Position numbers and translations under genes: made by a program. This document shows positions 22,925 to 34,289 of a stretch of 64,000 bases of DNA, piece by piece. The first letter of the stretch is position 1, and each line of letters opens with the position of its first letter. Source of the stretch: Haematobia irritans. Lineage: Eukaryota > Arthropoda > Insecta > Diptera > Muscidae. The stretch is taken from assembly GCF_050003625.1 (NCBI RefSeq), contig NC_134398.1:77346003-77410002 (forward strand). Direction: 5' to 3'. The notes beneath the pieces are model-generated. The model was not told the DNA's origin and made no database searches. It saw only the letters and a program-made list of their open reading frames with translations.

Positions 22925-23382
22925 TTTACAAAATATGTAAGTCGATAAGGAATCATGAGTGTTTAGTCAGCAATCTATACCCTTATTAGAGCTGCAAAAA
23001 TATCGATAGTTATTTTTTGACGTCACTATCCATAGCTTATAATGACTATCGATAGTATTGGTATAAATGTCATTATTTTTTGCGAAATTTTCCATATCCC
23101 ACTGAAATATTCCTTTTTTAAGTAAGTCTCAAACATTTTACGAACTAAACGTGAGTATAAAGTGCAATGGCCGTACATATAAGTTCAATATGAACTAAAG
23201 CAGAAGAAATTTTTCGTACGATTCCACTGCTTTTTTTCTTTACTTTTAGTTAATTTTTTTTCTCTGAGAGGGTATAATTTCGTGAATTGCAGCAAAAAAG
23301 TACACCAGGGCAGATATGCTTTTCTTTCAAACACAAATCATTTAATTACACAATAATTCTCGGATAGTATTGGGGACATCTA

Positions 23383-24168
23383 CACTGTTAGAAAAATATG
23401 TTTTTCATATGTTCCGATATAAACAAAATGTGTTTCGGGCACAATTTTTAAACACAATATATTTAAGTGCAAACATGTAATGTTCCTAAACTAACACAAA
23501 ATGTTTGGGACACATATGTTAATATGTTAGAATATATTATGTTTGGGGCATGGATTTTTCATAAAAATAATATGTGTGAATGTAAACATATATAAATTTA
23601 CAAATTTCGAGTAAACATATATATGTTGTGATACTTTATTCAGAGAGCGACAGAGAGAGAGTTAGTATAGAGAAAGAAATAGATATGGAAACCGGGAGGG
23701 TTGAATAAAAAATATCAACATAACACAGCGAGAGAATGAAATGAGAGCAATTTCTGTGTATGTATGTTGTTTCGGAAAACTGTTTTATAATAAGGCCAAA
23801 AATTTGGTATGCTTATGTCTAAATATTATTTAATTTGAATAGTAGAATGAGTATTCGGAATAAAGAGAATAGATATTCGGAACCAAGAGAATAGACATTT
23901 GAAAAAAAAACAGCATATTTGTATTACAGAAAAAGATGCGAAGAACTCAAAATTTTCGTGGAAGTGAAAATTATGTGAGGGAATGAACATAATCTTCTTT
24001 GGGAATTCTTCCAAGCATATACTGTTCTTGGACTCAAAATGCTTCCAAACATATAATATGGTCACATAAAACAAACATATTAATGTTTCGGCGGTATCCA
24101 ATAATATATGTGTTTCCTGCAAAATATGTTTGCAACATATGTTAGAGAAGTGATTTTTTTTGAGGGTG
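23383..24168. mobile_element. TTE copy VIII (ends B and A)
   Basis: A 786-bp TTE from CACTGTTAGAAAAATATG to TTTTTTTTGAGGGTG, with TA on both sides (23381-23382, 24169-24170). The central head region is deleted: sequence jumps from the GA-rich tract to AGAAAAAGATGCGAAGAACT. A typical internal-deletion derivative. Confidence 0.87.
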
Positions 24169-24187
24169 TAATGATTTCATAGACTAA

Positions 24188-24406
24188 AGGTGAGTTCTAA
24201 GTTCGAGTTTAGCCGCTAAAATCAAAAATGTATCCGTAAAATGATTATAAAATTATACATATTTGATGCAAATTTTATAATAACTTGATGGAGAATAGCC
24301 CAAAGTAACTTTTCACAAAGTTTATTTTCTTTAAAATGGTGTATTAAACAGAAATATTCGTGAAAAATATACATTTTAGCGGCTAAACTCGAACTTAATA
24401 TCCACC
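24188..24406. mobile_element. M3 MITE
   Basis: About 219 bp with inverted ends GGTGAGTTCTAAGTTCGAGT and GGTGGATATTAAGTTCGAGT, each followed by TTAGCCGCTAAAA. TAA sits at both borders (GACTAAAGGTG and CACCTTAAGTC), so a TAA duplication is possible. Here M3 lies outside any TTE, proving it is an element in its own right. Confidence 0.75.
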
Positions 24407-24642
24407 TTAAGTCGTTATATTAAGTGTTTTGTTTTCTGTTTCTTTTATGTATTTTATTAGATTAGATTTTATTTTGTAAAATAACTTATTTGTTTTCGTA
24501 AAAATAGTGGGTGTATTTTTTTTTAAATTTTAGCATACGCAAATTAAGCGATAGTATCGATAGTGCTCAAGGAAACTATCGAATAGAGCGACTATCGATA
24601 GTTTTGCAGCTCTAGCTTTTATTTGTTCTAATTAAGCATGTA

Positions 24643-24917
24643 CACCCTCAAAAAATCGCTTCTGTAACATATACCCCAAACATTTTGCTTCAAGCATATA
24701 TATTTTCATGATTGGTCCAAACAATCATATTATATTTACAAACATTTCATGTCCCAAACATAATATATCTAACATATTAACATATATGTTCCAAACATGT
24801 TATGCTAGTTTATGAACATTGTATGCTTGCACATAAAAATATTGTGTTTAAACATTTGACTTCCAAACATATAATGTTTACACCCAAACATATGAAAAAC
24901 AGTCTTTTTCGTCCGTG
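24643..24917. mobile_element. TTE copy IX, minimal form (ends A and C)
   Basis: At 275 bp this is the shortest complete TTE: CACCCTCAAAAAATCGCTTC to TTTTTCGTCCGTG, with TA on both sides (24641-24642, 24918-24919). Only the two subterminal arms rich in AAACATAT remain. This suggests that ends and arms are all that mobilisation requires. Confidence 0.87.
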
Positions 24918-24940
24918 TATATCTTAAATATCTTTACATG

Positions 24941-25474
24941 CACACAAAAATTTTTTTTCTGATTCAATCACCAAATTAATTGATCCAATTAATTTTTTAA
25001 TTGAAATGTCTTCAATCACGAAAATGATAGTATCAATCACAGTTTTAATTGGGCATAGAAAAAAATTCTTGATTAAAAAATTAATTGATTTTTTCAACAA
25101 ATTTCAATTAATTTTTTAATTGATTCAATTAAAAATTTAATTGATGTTGATTGCAAAACTCAATTAATTTATTAATTAAAAAAGGTAACTATTTTTAATT
25201 ACTTTCTGAATTGGCTTAGAGTTTTTATTTGGATTAACAAATGATTGTTTGAAATACATTTTTAATTAGTCTTCCGAATTAGATTGAAAAGTTAATTGTA
25301 TCAATTAATTTTTTAATTACAAATTTTAAAATTTTCAATCATTGACTTAATTAACTTAATGTTTCTATCATGATTAAAAAGTTAATTGTATCAATTAATT
25401 TATTAATTGAAAAAATTTTCAACTTCAATTAACTTTTTAATTGGAAATATTTTGGTAATATTTTTTTCTGTGTG
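24941..25474. mobile_element. M1 MITE, long complete copy
   Basis: A 534-bp element from CACACAAAAATTTTTTTTCTG to TTTTTTTCTGTGTG. Flanks read TG and TC, so a TA duplication is not clear here. It is the best full-length reference for the M1 family in this window. Non-coding. Confidence 0.78.
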
Positions 25475-25520
25475 TCTTTCGTTATCTATCTCCGTCAGCA
25501 TAATCTCTTTCCTCTAACTA

Positions 25521-27193
25521 TTTATACCCTTCACCACTACTATGGTACAGGGTATAATAAGTTTGTGCATTTGTATGTAACGCCAAGAAGGAAAAGTCTG
25601 AGACACATCGTTTAGTATACCGATCGTCTTAGAATTAAATTCTGAGTCGATTTAGCGATGTCCGTCTGTCTGTCTGTCCGTCCGTCTGTCTGTATATGTA
25701 ATTTTGTGCACAAAGTACAGCTCGCAGTTTAAGTCCGATCGTCTTCAAATTTGGCATAGGGCCGTTTTTTGGGACAGAGACAATTGCTATTGGTTTTGGA
25801 AAAAATCGGTTCAGATTTAGATATAGCTGCCATATATATTTATTCCCGATTTGGTCATAGTTAGCGTGTTTATCAACCGATTTTCTTGAAATGCCGTACA
25901 TCCGAATAGCTTATGAGTCTCGAAAAACTTGCGAAATATTATCCAAATCGGTTCAGATTTAGATATATCTTTCGTCCGATTTAGACTCATATGGCAACAG
26001 AGGCCAAAGTTTACTACCGATTTTCGTGAAATTTTGCACAGAGAGTAGAGTTGGCATTCTAACAATGCTTGGTAAATTTGATTGAAATCGGTTCATATTT
26101 AGATATAGCTCCCATATATATCTTTCGTCCGATTTGCACTTATATGACCTCAAAAGCCAGAGTTTTGCCCTGACTTGCTTCAAATTTTACACGAGAGGTA
26201 GGTTTAACGGTGTCGTTATGTGTGCCAAATTTGGTTAAAATCGGTTCAGATTTAGATATAGTTCCCATATATATCTATCGTCCGATTTGGATTATATGGC
26301 CTCAAAAGCCAGAGTTTTGCCCTGGCTTGCTTCAAATTTTGCTCAAAGAGTACGTTTAATAGTATCGGTACGTGTAGCAAATTTGGTTGAAATCGGTTCA
26401 GATTTAGATATAGCTCCCATATATATCTTTCGCCCGATTTACACTCATATGACCACGGGGGCCAACGTTATACTCCCATTTACGTGAAATTTTGCAGAGA
26501 TTGCAGAATTATTATTCTAACTATGCAGTTCAAATTTAGTCAAAATCGGTTCAGATTATATATAGCTCCCATATATACGTACACCAGAGTTGGGAAAATA
26601 TGGTAGACTTTTTCATATTTTAAACCCATTTGCAATGGGATTTTCCTCCAATCGACTGGATAGTTTCCACAGAGAATATATTTAATATGATACTCGTATT
26701 TAGGTGTGTCAAGTTTGATCTAATTTGGTTCAGATTTAGATAAAGCCTCCATATATTCGTTTTTCCGGTTTATACAAATATGACCAAAATTTCCTGACTT
26801 TATACAAAATTCTGTGATTATTTCCCCATATCTTAGTCATATCCTATACACTGTAATGCCAGAATTTCCACAGAACGGTTGAGTTTTAAATAAGGCTCCA
26901 AGTCGCCCGACTTGACCAAATAATATATCACAACCCACACTTGACCACATATCTTGGCGAGAACTAACCAATATCCTTGTAAAATCGCCACTGATGAGTA
27001 GCAAAAATTGTAAATATTACTAAAATTGTCCTATATCTCGAATACATATGTATCCCCTGATAAATCATAAATGCTCTTTTGTGCAAAGTACAGGTCGCAG
27101 TTTTAGTCCGTTCGTCCTCATGGCATAGGGTCGTTTTTTGCTACAAAGACAATTTGGTAGAAAGACAATCGCTGATGTTCTTCAAATTCCGTA
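25521..27193. repeat. FR1 fly repeat, long copy
   Basis: Starts at TTTATACCCTTCACCACTAC and includes a GTCTGTCTGTCCGTCC tract (25660-25690). It then has at least six degenerate modules of about 143-156 bp marked by ATCGGTTCAGATTTAGATAT and AGCTCCCATATATA (near 25805, 25948, 26091, 26247, 26397, 26549). The family's far end, TAGTCGGCCCTGTTCGACTT, is seen at 33960-33990. The many short ORFs here are frames through the modules. The class is unassigned. Confidence 0.75.
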
Positions 27194-28472
27194 CACCCTC
27201 AAAAAAAACGCTTCTCTAACATATGTTCCAAACATATTTTGCAGGAATCACATATATTATTGGATACTGCCGAAACATTAATATGTTTGTTTTATGTGAA
27301 CATATTATATGTTTGGAAGCATTTTGAGCCCAAACATATTATATGCTTGGAAGAATTTGCCCCAAAGAAGATTGTGCTCATTCCCTCACATAATTTTCCC
27401 TTCCACGAAATTTTTTAGTTCTTGGCACCTTTTTGTGTAATACAAATAATGTTGAAGGAATTATTCAATTTTTTAAATTTTTTAAATTTTACCTTTCGCC
27501 TGGACGGAGAATCGAACCGAGGACCATACAGTTTGTAAGCCGACACACTATCCACTGGGCTACGTAGCTGTTATAGTCACCTGTAGACAATTATCGTTAT
27601 AAGTTACATTTATATAGCATAGTTTGCAGCGCCCACGAGCCCATGCAAACATAACATTATTTAACAGAAACATACATTTGTTGGCCACGTGGAGCAGTGA
27701 TTAGCATGTCTGCCTTGAATGCAAAGGGTCGTGGGTTCAATCCCGAACACCATTTTTTTTTTTAATTTACACATTTGTACATAATTTCATTTTTACCTTT
27801 AAGGCCGGTATTAAGTTGGCATTATCACTCTAAAATGGAAATGTTTTGCCTTTTACTTTTCTTTAATAATTCATTTTAAAGAAAATAATAGTTTTCAATT
27901 GTTTTAGCTGCAAAACTCGAACTTAATGTCCGCTTTTCTACTTGAAGGTGTCCGTCAACTCCTCTTGGTCTATTCTCTTGGTTCCGAATGTCTATTCTCT
28001 TTACTCCGAATACTCATTCCAATATTCAAATTAAATAATATTTAGACTTAAGCATATTCAATTTTTGGCCTTATCATAAAACAGTTTTCCGAAACAACAT
28101 ACAAGCGGTTTCACAGAAATTGCTCCCTTTTGATTCTCTCGCTGTGTTATGTTGATATCTTTCGTCAACCCTCCCGGTTTCCATCTCTATACTCTCTCTC
28201 TTTGTCGCTCTCTGAATAAAATATCACAACATATATATGTCTACTCGAAATTTGTAAATTTATATATGTTTACATTCACACATATTATTTTTAAGAAACA
28301 TTCATGCCCCAAACATAATATATTCTAACATATTAACATATGTGTCCCAAATATTTAGTGTTAGTTTAGGAACATTAAATGCTTGCACTTAAATATATTG
28401 TGTTTAAAAATTGTGCCCGAAACACATTTTGTTTATATCGGAACATATAAAAAACATATTTTTCTAACAGTG
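27194..28472. mobile_element. TTE copy X in FR1 (ends A and B)
   Basis: A 1279-bp TTE from CACCCTCAAAAAAAACGCTT to TTTTTCTAACAGTG, flanked by TA. The joined target CCG-TA-CATCCGAATA is uninterrupted at 25897-25898 in FR1 itself, so the insertion is exact. It contains a head pair. Confidence 0.92.
27497..27750. promoter_or_regulatory. Divergent tRNA-like head pair in TTE X
   Basis: The minus-strand type-1 head (27497-27570) has TAGCCCAGTGGATAG and GGTTCGATTCT. The plus-strand type-2 head (27683-27750) has GTGGAGCAGTGATTAGC and GGGTTCAATCCC, then loses about ten bases before a T-run at 27752-27762. Confidence 0.72.
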
Positions 28473-28830
28473 TACATCCGAATATTTTATGAGTCTCGAA
28501 AAACTTGCAAACTATAAGCCAAATCGGTTCAGATTTAGATATAGCTCCCATATATATCTTTACTCTGATTTATACTCCCATATATACCTTTCGTTCGATT
28601 TGGACTTATATGGCCTCAAAAGCCACACAGAGAATACAGATTGGTTGTGACAATCGAATTTATTTCCAACCTCCTTTTGGCAGTTGTAGCAACTACCATT
28701 TGGCAGTTGTGTCAGTTGATTCGGTCGACACAACTAATATCTCATATGGTGTTGGTTGGGTCTGCAGACGGCATCGGTTATCGCTACCTTCATCATTCGG
28801 TTCTGTTGTCCGACCTTAATATTACTCCTG
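28473..28830. repeat. FR1 remainder and a second short repeat
   Basis: Bases 28473-28625 complete the FR1 modules interrupted by TTE X. Bases 28640-28760 (TTGGCAGTTGTAGCAACTAC) resemble 41375-41480 (TTGGCAGTTGCAGTTACTAT), an unnamed dispersed repeat. Non-coding. Confidence 0.5.
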
Positions 28831-29489
28831 ACTGAATTAAAAACCAAATCCTTCCCAATCAAATATTATATATTATTTTATTTAAATATATTTATAGTAT
28901 AAATCTAAAAACAATATATTCGATATCAAATCATGAAAATGGCACGATTATGTTCGTTATAAATCAGCTCGTATACCCTTCGCCATGAATTGGAAATCAT
29001 CATCAAGAACATGTGCACCTATTTAAATGATATGGACGCAAAATTGTGAAAATCGGTACTATTGGCACTGTTGCAGATTACAAATATTTACAGACCACAC
29101 CATTGGTGGACATGAAATGTTGACACTTGCTATAATCTTAACGTAAAAATGTCGGTTTAAATGGTTCAGAAGTAAAATCTGAAATTCTGCCGACTTCACC
29201 AGCTATCGAGAAAGTTCATATATCTTTGTCAACCATGTATTTCAGTTATCAACCTCTCTGGTCAGTATTTTACTAAATTAAAAGAAAAAGGTTGTGGTTA
29301 ATTGATCAAATTCAAGACTAGACGATGCTAGGGATAAATACCTGTCGAAACTGTAACGATTGGTACATAAAACTGGTACCCCGGAGCACAAAGGCCGTTT
29401 TCCCAAGTAATAGTAATTACAAACGTATTGAATTAGAAATTGGTATATATCCTAATCCGTTTTGGAACATATAAGGTAATCTGGACCTA
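28831..29489. other. Gene-free stretch
   Basis: No credible ORF or RNA gene was recognised. The sequence is less AT-extreme than its neighbours but stops interrupt all frames. Confidence 0.4.
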
Positions 29490-30461
29490 CACGCTCACAA
29501 AAAATCGCTTCTGTAACATATACTCCCAAACATATTTTGCTTCAAGCATATACATTTTTGGGTATTGCCCAAACATTTATATGTTTGATCTCTTCCAATA
29601 TATAATATGTTTGAAAGCATATTAGTCTAAACAATATATGTTTGGGTTGTCTAAGTTTCAAACATTTTGTATTTTTGCATCCAAATTCAATAATGTTGTC
29701 TTCCAAAAAACAATATGTTATTATGTATATAATATGTTTGGAAGCATTTTGCACCCAAAAATATTATATGCTTAAAAAAATTCTCCCAAACAATATTGTG
29801 CTCAAAATTTTATTTATTTATTTATATATTTACAATCATAACGAATTATGAAAATAAACAGGTAATATAGGTGCTAACAACATAGGTTTTCGACCTGAAT
29901 GCTCAAAGTTTTGTTTCTGCCCAATTGTATATTCCCCAACATCTTTCTCACTTCCACGAGATTTTTTAGTTCTTAGCACCTTTTTCTGTAATACAAACAT
30001 TGTAGAAGAAATTATTCAATTGTATGATTTTTTTTATTTTAATTTTACCTTTTGCCGGACGGGGATTCGAACAGCGGACCACACAGTTTGTAAGGATCAA
30101 AGAAGTAGCTGATCAATTGCCCAAGGAAAAATAAAATGTTAATTTTGTAATAACAAGCAATAACCACCAACTTATTTCAATATCGCTCCCTGTTAAATAG
30201 CGCTCCAAGCTACTAAACACATATATGTTTATAGGCTATTTCTAAATTAATATATGTTTGCATCCAAACATTTTATATTTACAAACATTTTATGTTCCAA
30301 ACATAATATGTTCTAACATATTAACATATATGTCCCAAACATGTTATGCTAGTTTATGAACATTATATGCTTGCACTCAAAAATATTGTGTTTAAAAATT
30401 TGTGTTCCAAACATATAATGTTTATAGCCAAACATATGAAAAACAGTCTTTTTCATCCGTG
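29490..30461. mobile_element. TTE copy XI
   Basis: A 972-bp near twin of TTE V. The left end reads CACGCTCACAAAAAATCGC after TA (29488-29489) and the right end TTTTTCATCCGTG before TA (30462-30463). It carries the same LINE tail (29812-29899), the same half type-1 head (30056-30093) and the same foreign block up to GCTCCAAGCTAC. Only scattered base changes separate the twins, so they are recent copies. Confidence 0.87.
29812..29899 (-). mobile_element. LINE-type 3' tail inside TTE XI
   Basis: Same 88-bp insert as at 14514-14601, flanked by TGCTCAAAATTTT and TGCTCAAAGTTTT. A hitchhiker within the TTE rather than a second insertion. Confidence 0.72.
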
Positions 30462-31019
30462 TACATACCTGGTGTATCCAATATTTACGGTTTTTGTTTG
30501 TAGAATTACAGAGGTACATTTTCCATCTTATCTTGATTTGCCTGTTTATTTGACTCCTTGGCCATTGATTCTGATCCAATCTATTTCATCCCGAGTTCTT
30601 CTGATAATTTGGTAGATACTTAGAAGATTTAAAAAATTGCCGCTGCTGAGAATTCTGCCGTTTTAATGTGAAATCAAAAAAAAAAAAAAATACGTCTTGT
30701 TTCGATATGAAATATTTTAATAGAAATGACAATTGTAAAATAATTCAAATGATATTCGGTTGTGAAAACCATCCGTAAGTGCTGATAACTAAGCGATAGT
30801 TTCGATAATTAATTACAGCAAGTCGTGTCATCCGAATTCAGGCGAAAACGCATTTAGTTCCTACAACTGTATGTCTTCTAGCACAAACGTAAATCCATTG
30901 AAATAGATGAAACACTGTAGTAAAGACCCACGTATGATTGTAAATATAGTATATATATTGAGACAATTGATATTTAATTATAAATGCAGAATTTTTATTA
31001 CCTCAACCGATTTCCAAAC
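30462..31019. other. Gene-free stretch
   Basis: A 38-codon open run follows TTTGTAG at 30505 but has no recognisable domain and no partner exon. I see nothing else that can be supported. Confidence 0.35.
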
Positions 31020-31595
31020 AATCTCTTCTCTGTGTGCAGAGAGAGTGCTTTGCTCCAAATTTTCCACAAAGGGTACGTTTAATGGTATCGTTATGTGTGC
31101 CAAATTTGGTTAAATTCGGTTCAAATTTAGATATAGCTCCCATATACATCTTCGTCCGATTTGCACTTATATGGCCTCAAAAGCCAGAGTTGTGCTCTGA
31201 TTTGCTCTGATTATGTTTGCCAAATTTCAGATTTAGATACAGCTCCCATATATATGTACACCAGAGTTGGGGAAATATGGTAGACTGTTTCATATTTTAG
31301 GCCCAACAGGGTCTTCTTTCCCCACTAATTATTCCAATCCCGTTCCCTTGAATGTGGTTTCGCTAGATAGTAGATAAGGACAGTAGGAATCTCGTTAATT
31401 TTGGGATTTTCCTCCAATTGACTGGATAGTTTCCACAAAGAATATATTTAATATGATATTTAAGTGTGTCAAGTTTGATCCAATTTTGTTCAGATTTAGA
31501 TAAAGACCCCATATATTTGTTCTTCCGGTTTATTCAAATATGGCAAAAATTCCCACACTTTACACAAAATTCTGTGATGATTTCCCCATATCGTA
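31020..31595. repeat. FR1 fly repeat, second copy, left part
   Basis: Modules GGTTCAAATTTAGATATAGC and ATGGCCTCAAAAGCCAGAG match 26090-26340; the copy resumes at 33474 after TTE XII. Bases 31310-31400 are an unrelated patch. Confidence 0.68.
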
Positions 31596-31689
31596 CACCC
31601 TCAAAAAAAAAAAATAAAAAACGCTTCTGTAACATATGCCCCAAACACATTTTGGTTCAAGCATTTTCAGGATTGGTCCAAACAAAATA

Positions 31690-32985
31690 ACAGGTTGGCT
31701 GATAAGTCCCCGGTCTGAAACATGCATATTATTTTATTAAATGCATATTATTTTTATATAGTACCAACCTTCAAATGATTCGTGTCAAAATTTGACGTCT
31801 GTAATGCGCTTTACAGACTATCAGTTATTCCGGACGACAGTGCTCGTGTCGAACATATCCCATATATTGTGCACATTGTAAGTTAAGTCCGAAGGCATAA
31901 TAATCGAAAAAATGAAAAAAAAAGGAATCTCGTGTTTTGATAAAATACTGTTTTCTGAAGGGAAAAATACGGTGGAAGCAAAAACTTGGCTTGATAATGA
32001 GTTTCCGGACTCTGCCCCAGGGAAATCAATAATAATTGATTGATATGCAAAATTCAAACGTGGTGAAATGAGCACGGAGGACGGTGAACGCAGTGGACGC
32101 CCGAAAGAGGTGGTTACCGACGAAAACATCAAAAGAAATCCACAAAATGATTTTGAATGACCGTAAAATGAAGTTGATCGAGATAGCAGAGGCCTTAAAG
32201 ATATCAAAGGAACATGTTGGTCATATCATTCATCAATATTTGGATATGCGGAAGCTCTGTGCAAAATGGGTGCCGCGCGAGCTCACATTTGACCAAAAAC
32301 AACAACGTGTTGATGATTCTGAGCGGTGTTTGCAGCTGTTAACTCGTAATACACCCGAGTTTTTCCGTCGATATGTGACAAGGGATGAAACATGGCTCCA
32401 TCACTACACTCCTGAGTCCAATCGACAGTCGGCTGAGTGGACAGCGACCGGTGAACCGTCTCCGAAGCGTGGAAAGACTCAAAAGTCCGCTGGCAAAGTA
32501 ATGGCCTCTGTTTTTTAGGATGCACATGGAATAATTTTTATCGATTATCTTGAGAAGGGAAAAACCATCAACAGTGAGCGTTCGAAGGTCGAAATCGCGG
32601 CAAAACGGCCCCATGTGAAGAAGAAAAAAGTGTTGTTCCACCAAGACAACGCACCGTGCCACAAGTCATTGAGAACGATGGCAAAAATTCATGAATTGGG
32701 CTTCGAATTGCTTACCCACCCACCGTATTCTCCAGATCTGGCCCCCAGCAACTATTTCTAGTTCTAAGACCTCAAAAGGATGCTCACAGGAAAAAATTTG
32801 GCTGCAATAAAGAGGTGATCGCCGAAACTGAGGCGATCACAAAACCGAAGGAGTACTACCAAAATGGTATCAAAAAATTGGAAGGTCGTTATAATCGTTG
32901 CATCGCTCTTGAAGAATAATAAAAACGAAATTTGACAAAAAATGTGTTTTTCTTTGTTAGACCGGGGACTTATCAACCAACCATG
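31690..32985 (+). mobile_element. Himar1-like mariner transposon (irritans subfamily), near full length
   Basis: A 1296-bp mariner with TIRs ACAGGTTGGCTGATAAGTCC and AGACCGGGGACTTATCAACC at the far end, flanked by TA (31688-31689, 32986-32987). Length and termini match the Himar1 type described from the horn fly (about 1.29 kb). The target CAAAA-TA-TTGTTTG is intact in TTE III at 9216-9217. Confidence 0.93.
31912..32919 (+). pseudogene. Mariner transposase, Himar1-like, inactivated
   Basis: DD34D transposase that would bind its TIRs, excise and reinsert at TA. The ATG at 31912 opens a helix-turn-helix region (AKTWLDNEFPDSAPG, then IEIAEALKISKEHVG). The first Asp is in VTRDETWLHHY and the second in LFHQDNAPCH. 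The third, in APSD, is changed to Asn (AAC at 32750). Other lesions are a Trp-to-stop TGA at 32041, a one-base insertion near 32130, a Trp-to-stop TAG at 32516, a seven-codon in-frame deletion after INSE near 32578, and a stop at 32759. The reading ends at TAA 32917. Similarity to the Himar1 family is very high, so this is a recent but dead copy. Confidence 0.93.
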
Positions 32986-33318
32986 TATTGTTTGTATTGT
33001 TAAAACATATTATGTTTCACCTCAGGCATACACTAGTAGAAAAAATTTTAATGAAATTAAGGCCCCAATTGGTAACTTCCATTATTTTACTTGCAGCATA
33101 CTCTCTAGGTCTCTCTTTCTAAACACATATATGTTTATAGGCTATTTCTAAATTAATATATGTGTGCATCCAAGCATATTATATTTACAAACATTTTATG
33201 TCCCAAACATAATATGTTCTAACATATTAACATATATGTCCCAAACATGTTATGCTAGTTTATGAACATTATATGCTTGCAAAATATAATGTTAAAAAAT
33301 TTGAGTTACAGACATATA

Positions 33319-33420
33319 TTTATTTATTTATTTATTAAATTTAACTTAGCTTATATAAATATAAGGCAAGTATAAAGAAAAAAAGAAATAGCATTAGCTA
33401 CAAAGGCTATCAGCTAACAG
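33319..33420 (-). mobile_element. 5'-truncated LINE-type 3' end in TTE XII
   Basis: A 102-bp insert beginning TTTATTTATTTATTTATTAA, flanked by AGACATATA on both sides (33310-33318, 33421-33429). The tail repeats and the 9-bp duplication indicate target-primed reverse transcription of a LINE 3' end. It differs in sequence from the insert in TTE V and XI. Confidence 0.72.
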
Positions 33421-33473
33421 AGACATATATTTTTTACACCCAAACATATGAAAAACAGTCTTTTTCGACCGTG

Positions 33474-33997
33474 TAACTTACTCACTGTAATGCCAGACTT
33501 TTTATAGAACGGTTGAGTTTTAAATAAGGCTCCATGTCGCCCGTCTTGACCAAATAATATATCACAACCCACACTTGACCACATATCTTAGCGAGATCTA
33601 ACCAATATCCTTGTAAAATCGCCACTGCTGAGTAGCAAAAATTGTAAATATTATTCAAATTGTCCTATATCTCGAATACATTTGTATCGCCTGATAAATC
33701 TTAAAAGCTCTTTTGTTCAATTGCATTAAAATTTCTCTCGCTTAATATTTCCCATATTTTTTTACTAACATTGTGTCTCATCCCAGGGCGTTAGCCGATT
33801 TAAATTTTAATTCTAGAGATTTTGTAGAAATACAAAAAATTGTCTCCATTATAAGTATTTGTATCTGGAAATGCAAACCTTGATATAGCTCTCAGCAAAT
33901 TTGAAGTAGTTGAGATGGTAACACAAATGTTGGTATAACATACATAGTGGTCAAGGGTATAATATAGTCGGCCCTGTTCGACTTTAGACTTTACTTA
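33474..33997. repeat. FR1 fly repeat, second copy, right part and terminus
   Basis: Continues GCCAGACTTTTTATAGAACG, parallel to 26850-27060, and ends with GGGTATAATATAGTCGGCCC and CTTTACTTACTTGTT, the usual terminus of this fly repeat. Confidence 0.7.
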
Positions 33998-34225
33998 CTT
34001 GTTAAATACAATTGTATTTATTTATATAAACAATTTTTTCTTCAATAAAAGACATGTTTTATTAATATATTAAATATATTTATTTAAAATCAACAGCATC
34101 GACTGGCCTTTAAATATTAGTTTATTATTCCACTCTTCCCAATTTCAATGTAATGTCATCAACTGTAAAACGCATTTTTTAAGTTGCTGCCTAACGATTT
34201 TGTCCTCCTTTGACAATTTCAATAC

Positions 34226-34289
34226 CTACAAATATGAAAAAAATCTTGAACCAATTTTTTCACCAAAGGTTAGCGTCACTGAATATTAC
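34226..34289 (-). other. Putative intron in R4 copy 2
   Basis: On the minus strand it starts GTAATATTCAGTGACGC and ends CATATTTGTAG. Both sites are identical in kind to copy 1 although the middle differs and is two bases longer, which suggests the splice sites were kept during at least part of the divergence. Confidence 0.42.

Larger units (their letters stand above)
22988..24614. mobile_element. hAT-like element with TATCGATA in its ends, split by TTE VIII
   Basis: The ends are TAGAGCTGCAAAAATATCGA and, inverted, TAGAGCTGCAAAACTATCGA, both continuing TAGT. The flanking octamers CCCCTTAT and GCTTTTAT match only partly, so the 8-bp duplication is suggestive. Subterminal CTATCGATAG copies occur three times near the two ends. 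The interior holds R5 (23085-23340), TTE VIII and an M3 MITE. No transposase is visible. Confidence 0.55.
31596..33473. mobile_element. TTE copy XII, holding a Himar1-like mariner and a LINE tail
   Basis: Starts CACCCTCAAAAAAAAAAAAT after TA (31594-31595) and ends TTTTTCGACCGTG before TA (33474-33475). The flanking FR1 is uninterrupted near 26830. Without its two passengers it is about 480 bp, similar to TTE III. The order of events is FR1, then TTE, then mariner. Confidence 0.87.

Noticed and set aside
30346..30615. Possible exon after TTTGTAG at 30505
   Set aside because: About 38 open codons without a recognisable domain, a partner exon or a frame-conserving second copy.
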